Shown one piece after another: positions 56,401-64,000 of a DNA stretch of 64,000 bases. Under the pieces are notes generated by a model that worked only from the letters and a program-made list of their open reading frames with translations, was not told where the DNA came from and searched no databases. The first letter of the stretch is position 1. Every line of letters begins with the position of its first letter. This DNA comes from Aphanomyces cochlioides (taxonomy: Eukaryota; Oomycota; Saprolegniomycetes; Saprolegniales; Verrucalvaceae), in assembly GCA_019828595.1 (NCBI GenBank), contig JAHQRK010000026.1, forward strand, positions 248,001-312,000, given 5' to 3'. Position numbers and translations under genes: made by a program.

Positions 56401-59032
56401 GCCAGGAGAGTAGTTCCTCTAAACAATTAGAAACAGAATCATGAAGACAAACCTTGTAAAGCCAACTGGGTCTCTTTCATTTGTGACGCCAAGATATGCT
56501 AAGAAGTTCAGCTTTAGTGGAAACGTATCGATCATTCTAGTCTACCTCATTGGCAATAGCTTGGCGTAGATGTTCAATTTCTGGGTCGATAATTAGCTGA
56601 AACAAGTTAAATGAGTGAAGCAGCAAAATGCACCTTCAATTTTAATTGTGTCGTTGCTTCATTCGGGATTGAATCTTCTGTTATCACCGCACTAATTTCC
56701 TGTTTGTCTTGTGACACATATTCTTGCTGTTGAATATTTTTATTATCCCCGCCAGCATCTTTTGAGTGTTCGATGTGCTCTTTGGAGGCTTCTGATGTGA
56801 GATATTTGGTTATGGGCGGTTCTGTCTGCAGCGATTGACGTTGCATTGTTTCGGCATTCAAAGAATCATTCTTTTCCAAGTCCATGATGATCAGTAAGTA
56901 TATCGTAAAATCAAATCATGTTACCTCGTCCGTTGTGCTAGAACTTCCATTTTTATGTGGAGGAGCCAGCTCCAATTTCATTTCGCTCTTTTGTTTTTCT
57001 TCAAGAAGACCATTATCTTGAAGTTGAATTGGCTCTTCGTTTGAGAGTTTCAGTTCTTCAGTGCTGCTGCTCACTGGCAACAGCAAGCTTTCGGTTGAAA
57101 TTTCTTTCGTGAGAGCAGATTCTTGCGGGGGCGGGGAAGGTTTTCGTTCGAATTCAGTAGGCTTCGAAGCGGGAGTCTAATAAAGTTGAGCCTTTGTAGC
57201 TGACATAAAAATACATTTTGGCGCGCTCGGGTTGAGTGATTCAACGGAGTTCGTGGACTGCGGGTTATCACATCCAACTTTGCGTGTGCTTCGTCCAATG
57301 CAGATCGTAAGTGTGCAACCTTTAATCAATGAGCCGACAAACTCCCGGCTTTTTTGTACCAGTGCATGGTGCGGAAATTTTTTCATGTTTTCTGAGTTTT
57401 GGAGCGCCTCGACTTGGGCAATTTTATCTTGATATTTTTCTCTGGTTGACGTGACTTGCTAGACAACAATTAATAATTCAATCGATTTCTCCCCTACCGT
57501 TTTGATTTGGTTGTACTTGTCTTCAGCTTGTTTGAATGCCACATACAAGTCTTTGACCTGCAAATTATGAGTTAACATTAGCAAACGCTATCACCTGGGC
57601 CTTGTCGGATAATGTCGGTTCGCGTTGATGTATTGTTTGAAATTCAGTGAGCCAATCTACATGAACAGTAAAGTTTCAGCAGCGACTGCTTGGTGGACCT
57701 TTGATTTTTTGCTTTGCTGATATTTTCTTTTGATGAATCTCTGCACTGAGAGCTATTGGTACGAGTAAACTTGATTTAAGGGTTGCTGTGACTCACCCTT
57801 GAGTTGATCCAGTTCTACCTTAAGATCTTCCATATTCATTTCACATTCGACTAAATGATCATATTCTTTCGGTGGCTATGTAAACTAGGGTTGAATCAAT
57901 TCGCTTTCTGCTGATTCACCTCCAGCTTTGTCTGAAGAAATCTTTGGATCTTGTTTTGGACCGTTTGACGTGATGTAGCTGCAAGTAAATTCATGATATT
58001 CTCATTCGAGTGACATACCTGACGCTGCGATTGAAGACACAATATCATTCAGAACGGCAGGCACTTGATGTTCAACAACCAATGTGTTGAACGCTTCTTG
58101 AGTTTCCCTGGCCTGCTCCTATGATTAACTACATTCGTATCAAAAAGGCTGAAATAAGCAAACTTTAGCGTTATGAAGCGCTTTTTGCATGTGTGCCAAG
58201 TCTGACAGTAGAATTGTTCGTTTTGCTATGTTGCGTCGCTTACCTCTTTGATATATTGCATCGTTTACAATATTCGATAGGATCGTATGGACGACTAATG
58301 TTCCCTCTGTCGGTCTCGGAGAGCTTGGGGTCGTAGGCACGGGGTCGTTTAATTGTGAGCAATCTTCTAGCCTGCACTTGTATGAGCTGTCACATGATCA
58401 ATTTAATACTCACTGCATACTGCATCGTGCTACGTATTGATCGGCAAGTTCCTTCTCTACTTTAGCGTTGGCTATTAAACGAGATTGCTCGGTTTCATAT
58501 GCTACACTTTTCATGCCTCGCTTATCACTGAGAAATGACTACCTTGTCGAAGTTGTGCCACAATTGTCTTGTGTTCGTAGGCAGAGGCTTCTCGTTCGTG
58601 TTCCCACATGCTCAGTTGTTCTGTGTGTTGGAGCTGAAGAGCTCGTATGGATTCATTGAGACTCAGGATCTGTTCCATGGCGACTTGTTTGGCTTCCTCT
58701 GTATGCAGCTTGTTGAAATATCTATAGACAACATAGTGTACCGCTGGTTTGCTGCAATAATCCATATTGGTACTTGTGTTGCTGGATTCGCTCCAGTGTC
58801 CGCCTATAGCATAGCATTTGTAACTTGATCCCTATAGTACCTATTACCGCTTTAGTTCGACAACAAAAGCCTCGTAGTGAGCTTTTGTCGCAGCTTCGAT
58901 TGCGCTGAAGCGTTCGACTACAGCACCGAGTTTCCGTGCATGTTCTGCTTTAAGCTCATGCATGTCGTGTACAACACGTTGCATTTGCGATCTGGCAGCA
59001 TTTAAGTGTTTGTAACCAAGAGACTGCTTCAC
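53402..59032 (-). CDS. Kinesin-14 (C-terminal motor), more than 20 short exons
   Basis: Minus strand; stop TGA at 53402-53404. The first exon is unsure: coding is clear from 59032 ([20 protein letters not shown]) and may begin upstream near 59170. I estimate 1,400-1,500 residues. The long N-terminal part is coiled coil with an acidic, Gln/Ser-rich stretch (about 56600-57300). The neck and motor start at [17 protein letters not shown] (about 54970), typical of kinesin-14. Motor motifs are complete: P-loop GQTGSGKT (about 54630), switch [12 protein letters not shown] (about 54110), switch [11 protein letters not shown] (about 53980), YRNNK joined by splicing to [15 protein letters not shown], then [11 protein letters not shown]. 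Introns of about 38-60 bp interrupt throughout. Kinesin-14s walk to microtubule minus ends and act in spindles or on flagellar and cytoplasmic microtubules. Confidence 0.85.
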
Positions 59033-60285
59033 CTCGCCAGGTCAACTGGAATATAAGCCGTTTCGGTCGGGGCTACATCTAGGCGCGTATCGTCTGTAGC
59101 AACTTTTCCTGCGTGAAATGTCCTCGTCTTGTGGCGGTGAAGATGACGTTAACTGAAGTGATCATACCGCGTGGTTGTTCATATTCCGCAGCCGAAGCTT
59201 GTTGCAGTTACTAGCAGACGTTACATGGTAACGGGTTTCGTTGTCAGTATTGTCTGTCGTCAATCATTTGCAGTGTTTGGCTAAATGTAGTGATCTTGGT
59301 TTATGTAGCTCAATCATCATTGTTTGTCGTCCTCATGTGACATCGAATCGTTCTGTTATTTTGATCATTGTCATTTACTCCCTGTGAACTGAAAGTTAAT
59401 AGTGGTGTTCAATTGTGATTGATTGTTTGATTGATGAAAGAATTAATAATTTCATTTTCGTCCAATAGTCTCTTGAAGACCAACTTGATTGATTGCATGG
59501 TGTTTAGATGCTGCAGAATACCGACAAGCAGCGATAGTCTGCTTTGTCCATGGACTTGAAGCTTGTTCACAATCTCCTGACACAGCTTTTCCATTAAGAG
59601 ACCTGACTCCGATGCGCTTGGTTATCAATGGAAGCCGTTCATCAATCTCTCCCATCAATCACTCTTGAGCCGTCATCGATTTTGTTGACGAACAAAAAAT
59701 ACCTAGTTTCGACCAATAGAATTGATTTATTTAATTTTGCCATCAGTCAAGTGCTTTCATCAAGCATAATTGAACACCACTAATGAGTAAATTGTTCGTG
59801 ACCTCCTTCGTATTAACCACAGCATCGTACATGCTTTGGAGCCATGCACATAAGTTGGATGATGCACTCTGTTTCTGGCCATCACGTAACGAGCTTTGGG
59901 CTGTTGCAATCATAGGCCCACACGTACTGAATATAGCTTGTCTCAGGAGTCGATGAGATTGGCCCTGTGGCATTTTGGAATTGTATTATTCAAGCTGCAA
60001 ACACCCAGTTTGAAGATCATTCGCAATTTTACTCGGAACTTCCTCTTACGGTAGTATTAAGGAAAGCTTTTAGACGTCATAACGTGATATTTAAAAGAAA
60101 TTTGAGACTTGTTAGGAATTCAATTCTGCGAATCAGAACTATTTGCAATGAAATCGCCAATATCGCATCTGATTTCGGAACGGTTACTATTAAACATATT
60201 CAAGTTTGCACGAAATGATACGGTAAACCATACGAGCAAGACAATTACCTAAAACAAAAAAAAACAATATTTCTATAGCAAAGAC
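59033..60285. other. No recognised gene; two open minus-strand frames
   Basis: An ATG-initiated 76-codon frame at 59973-59743 (MPQGQSHRLLRQAIFSTCGP) and a second helical-looking frame at 59594-59409 (MEKLCQEIVNKLQVHGQSRL) are on the same strand and could be pieces of one decayed gene. I recognise no domain and found no splice that joins them. Confidence 0.3.
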
Positions 60286-63200
60286 GTCTTCATGGGGTCG
60301 AGATATGCACGTGCCACGTCGCACCACATGCGACGAGAAACACGTTGAGATGCATCTTGTGGCGTGTGTTTGGGACACTCGCGTGTTGCTTTCGAGCCAA
60401 GTTGGTGCTTGGTCCACCACACTACCATGACACCTTTCAAACGTGCCAGTCGTCGCGAGTGGGCGTCTTCATGGGGTCGAGATATGCACGTGCCACGTCG
60501 CACCACATGCGACGAGAAACACGTTGAGATGCATCTTGTGGCGTGTGTTTGGGACACTCGCGTGTTGCTTTCGAGCCAAGTTGGTGCTTGGTCCACCACA
60601 CTACCATGACACCTTTCAAACGTGCCAGACGTCGCGAGTGGGTGTCTTCATGGGGTCGAGATATGCACGTGCCACGTCGCACCACATGCGACGAGAAACA
60701 CGTTGAGATGCATCTTGTGGCGTGTGTTTGGGACACTCGCGTGTTGCTTTCGAGCCAAGTTGGTGCTTGGTCCACCACACTACCATGACACCTTTCAAAC
60801 GTGCCAGACGTCGCGAGTGGGCGTCTTCATGGGGTCGAGATATGCACGTGCCACGTCGCACCACATGCGACGAGAAACACGTTGAGATGCATCTTGTGGC
60901 GTGTGTGTTGGGACACTCGCGTATTGCTTTCGAGCCAAGTTGGTGCTTGGTCCACCACACTACCATGACACCTTTCAAACGTGCCAGACGTCGCGAGTGG
61001 GCGTCTTCATGGGGTCGAGATATGCACGTGCCACGTCGCACCACATGCGACGAGAAACACGTTGAGATGCATCTTGTGGCGTGTGTTTGGGACACTCGCG
61101 TGTTGCTTTCGAGCCAAGTTGGTGCTTGGTCCACCACACTACCATGACACCTTTCAAACGTGCCAGACGTCGCGAGTGGGCGTCTTCATGGGGTCGAGAT
61201 ATGCACGTGCCACATCGCACCACATGCGACGAGAAACACGTTGAGATGCATCTTGTGGCGTGTGTTTGGGACACTCGCGTGTTGCTTTCGAGCCAAGTTG
61301 GTGCTTGGTCCACCACACTACCATGACACCTTTCAAACGTGCCAGTCGTCGCGAGTGGGCGTCTTCATGGGGTCGAGATATGCACGTGCCACGTCGCACC
61401 ACATGCGACGAGAAACACGTTGAGATGCATCTTGTGGCGTGTGTTTGGGACACTCGCGTGTTGCTTTCGAGCCAAGTTGGTGCTTGGTCCACCACACTAC
61501 CATGACACCTTTCAAACGTGCCAGTCGTCGCGAGTGGGCGTCTTCATGGGGTCGAGATATGCACGTGCCACGTCGCACCACATGCGACGAGAAACACGTT
61601 GAGATGCATCTTGTGGCGTGTGTTTGGGACACTCGCGTGTTGCTTTCGAGCCAAGTTGGTGCTTGGTCCGCCACACTACCATGACACCTTTCAAACGTGC
61701 CAGACGTCGCGAGTGGGTGTCTTCATGGGGTCGAGATATGCACGTGCCACGTCGCACCACATGCGACGAGAAACACGTTGAGATGCATCTTGTGGCGTGT
61801 GTTTGGGACACTCGCGTGTTGCTTTCGAGCCAAGTTGGTGCTTGGTCCACCACACTACCATGACACCTTTCAAACGTGCCAGACGTCGCGAGTGGGCGTC
61901 TTCATGGGGTCGAGATATGCACGTGCCACGTCGCACCACATGCGACGAGAAACACGTTGAGATGCATCTTGTGGCGTGTGTTTGGGACACTCGCGTGTTG
62001 CTTTCGAGCCAAGTTGGTGCTTGGTCCACCACACTACCATGACACCTTTCAAACGTGCCAGACGTCGCGAGTGGGCGTCTTCATGGGGTCGAGATATGCA
62101 CGTGCCACGTCGCACCACATGCGACGAGAAACACGTTGAGATGCATCTTGTGGCGTGTGTTTGGGACACTCGCGTGTTGCTTTCGAGCCAAGTTGGTGCT
62201 TGGTCCACCACACTACCATGACACCTTTCAAACGTGCCAGACGTCGCGAGTGGGCGTCTTCATGGGGTCGAGATATGCACGTGCCACATCGCACCACATG
62301 CGACGAGAAACACGTTGAGATGCATCTTGTGGCGTGTGTTTGGGACACTCGCGTGTTGCTTTCGAGCCAAGTTGGTGCTTGGTCCACCACACTACCATGA
62401 CACCTTTCAAACGTGCCAGTCGTCGCGAGTGGGCGTCTTCATGGGGTCGAGATATGCACGTGCCACGTCGCACCACATGCGACGAGAAACACGTTGAGAT
62501 GCATCTTGTGGCGTGTGTTTGGGACACTCGCGTGTTGCTTTCGAGCCAAGTTGGTGCTTGGTCCGCCACACTACCATGACACCTTTCAAACGTGCCAGAC
62601 GTCGCGAGTGGGTGTCTTCATGGGGTCGAGATATGCACGTGCCACGTCGCACCACATGCGACGAGAAACACGTTGAGATGCATCTTGTGGCGTGTGTTTG
62701 GGACACTCGCGTGTTGCTTTCGAGCCAAGTTGGTGCTTGGTCCACCACACTACCATGACACCTTTCAAACGTGCCAGACGTCGCGAGTGGGCGTCTTCAT
62801 GGGGTCGAGATATGCACGTGCCACGTCGCACCACATGCGACGAGAAACACGTTGAGATGCATCTTGTGGCGTGTGTGTTGGGACACTCGCGTGTTGCTTT
62901 CGAGCCAAGTTGGTGCTTGGTCCACCACACTACCATGACACCTTTCAAACGTGCCAGACGTCGCGAGTGGGTGTCTTCATGGGGTCGAGATATGCACGTG
63001 CCACGTCGCACCACATGCGACGAGAAACACGTTGAGATGCATCTTGTGGCGTGTGTGTTGGGACACTCGCGTGTTGCTTTCGAGCCAAGTTGGTGCTTGG
63101 TCCACCACACTACCATGACACCTTTCAAACGTGCCAGTCGTCGCGAGTGGGCGTCTTCATGGGGTCGAGATATGCACGTGCCACGTCGCACCACATGCGA

Positions 63201-64000
63201 CGAGAAACACGTTGAGATGCATCTTGTGGCGTGTGTTTGGGACACTCGCGTGTTGCTTTCGAGCCAAGTTGGTGCTTGGTCCACCACACTCCCATGACAC
63301 CTTTCAAATGTGCCAGTCGTCGCGAGTGGGCGTCTTCATGGGTTCGAGATATGCACGTGCCACATCGCACCACATGCGACGAGAAACACGTTGAGATGCA
63401 TCTTGTGGCGTGTGTTTGGGACACTCGCGTGTTGCTTTCGAGCCAAGTTGGTGCTTGGTCCACCACACTACCATGACACCTTTCAAACGTGCCAGACGTC
63501 GCGAGTGGGCGTCTTCATGGGGTCGAGATATGCACGTGCCACGTCGCACCACATGCGACGAGAAACACGTTGAGATGCATCTTGTGGCGTGTGTTTGGGA
63601 CACTCGCGTGTTGCTTTCGAGCCAAGTTGGTGCTTGGTCCACCACACTACCATGACACCTTTCAAACGTGCCAGACGTCGCGAGTGGGCGTCTTCATGGG
63701 GTCGAGATATGCACGTGCCACGTCGCACCACATGCGACGAGAAACACGTTGAGATGCATCTTGTGGCGTGTGTTTGGGACACTCGCGTGTTGCTTTCGAG
63801 CCAAGTTGGTGCTTGGTCCACCACACTACCATGACACCTTTCAAACGTGCCAGACGTCGCGAGTGGGTGTCTTCATGGGGTCGAGATATGCACGTGCCAC
63901 GTCGCACCACATGCGACGAGAAACACGTTGAGATGCATCTTGTGGCGTGTGTTTGGGACACTCGCGTGTTGCTTTCGAGCCAAGTTGGTGCTTGGTCCAC
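60286..64000. repeat. 179-bp satellite array, about 20.7 copies, continues past the window
   Basis: Unit starts GTCTTCATGGGGTCGAGATA, with about 98-99% identity between units. The period is 179 bp except three 180-bp units that carry GTGTGTGTTGGG in place of GTGTGTTTGGG (near 60901, 62871 and 63051). Variant bases (CAG-T/A-CGTCG, GGG-C/T-GTC, CAC-G/A-TCGC, TCC-A/G-CCAC) recur in a higher-order order. Open frames of 81-113 codons occur on both strands of each unit, but 179 is not a multiple of three and the frames break between units, so I do not call genes. Confidence 0.97.

Noticed and set aside
60616..61137. Satellite frames as a repeated protein family
   Set aside because: The 179-bp unit is not a multiple of three, frames break at unit boundaries, and both strands are equally open.
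60286..64000. CRISPR-like array
   Set aside because: There are no unique spacers; the whole 179-bp unit repeats, in a eukaryotic context.

Overview
This is nuclear DNA of a eukaryote, most likely a water-mould oomycete of the Saprolegniales group (Achlya, Thraustotheca, Saprolegnia or Aphanomyces type). The clues are gene structure (many GT-AG introns of only 37-50 bp), gene content (the flagellar subunit DRC9, a GRK-like kinase with an RGS domain, a C-terminal-motor kinesin, large ankyrin arrays of the 'GHL.VV.WLH' kind) and the transposon types (MULE, pogo-like, a dual-RNase-H Ty3/gypsy element). This assignment is inference; no rRNA or organellar marker is present.

Layout. 1-8.6 kb: an intron-containing MULE transposase running off the left edge; a gene joining a CENP-B/pogo-type DNA-binding domain to a SET methyltransferase, interrupted by one in-frame TAA; an intronless MULE transposase with a SWIM zinc finger; and three consecutive long imperfect hairpins. 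8.6-18.8 kb: a repeat-rich, gene-poor tract with a decayed pogo-like element bounded by TA and terminal inverted repeats, a nested MITE, a KDZ-like transposase relic, a 511-bp palindrome and other foldback repeats. 18.8-30.05 kb: a complete 11.2-kb Ty3/gypsy retrotransposon with near-identical LTRs and a 6-bp target duplication. It encodes gag and pol on the plus strand and three further genes on the minus strand between integrase and the 3' LTR.

30.5-59 kb is the ordinary gene-rich part: a hypothetical ORF, a PX-domain protein, a DUF676 serine-esterase-like gene (11 exons), a membrane-anchored LON-like protein, two decayed ankyrin-repeat paralogues, ELP5 (tRNA wobble modification), DRC9/IQCG (nexin-dynein regulatory complex), a GRK-like kinase, a Beclin-1/Atg6 homologue carrying a dysferlin (DysF) domain, and a kinesin-14. 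60.3-64 kb is a tandem array of about 20.7 copies of a 179-bp satellite running off the right edge.

The observations I rate highest are (1) the three antisense genes of the retrotransposon, which share a repeated C-x(9-13)-C-x6-C-x(2-7)-H motif next to coiled coils, one of them with a minus-strand intron; (2) a DysF domain placed between the two CxxC motifs of Beclin-1, where the BH3 region normally lies; (3) the CENP-B-type HTH plus SET architecture; and (4) a retrotransposon gag stop codon lying inside a perfect GTAAGT splice donor of a frame-neutral 144-nt intron. Exon boundaries were read by eye from splice motifs, frame and family conservation; none was tested against RNA.
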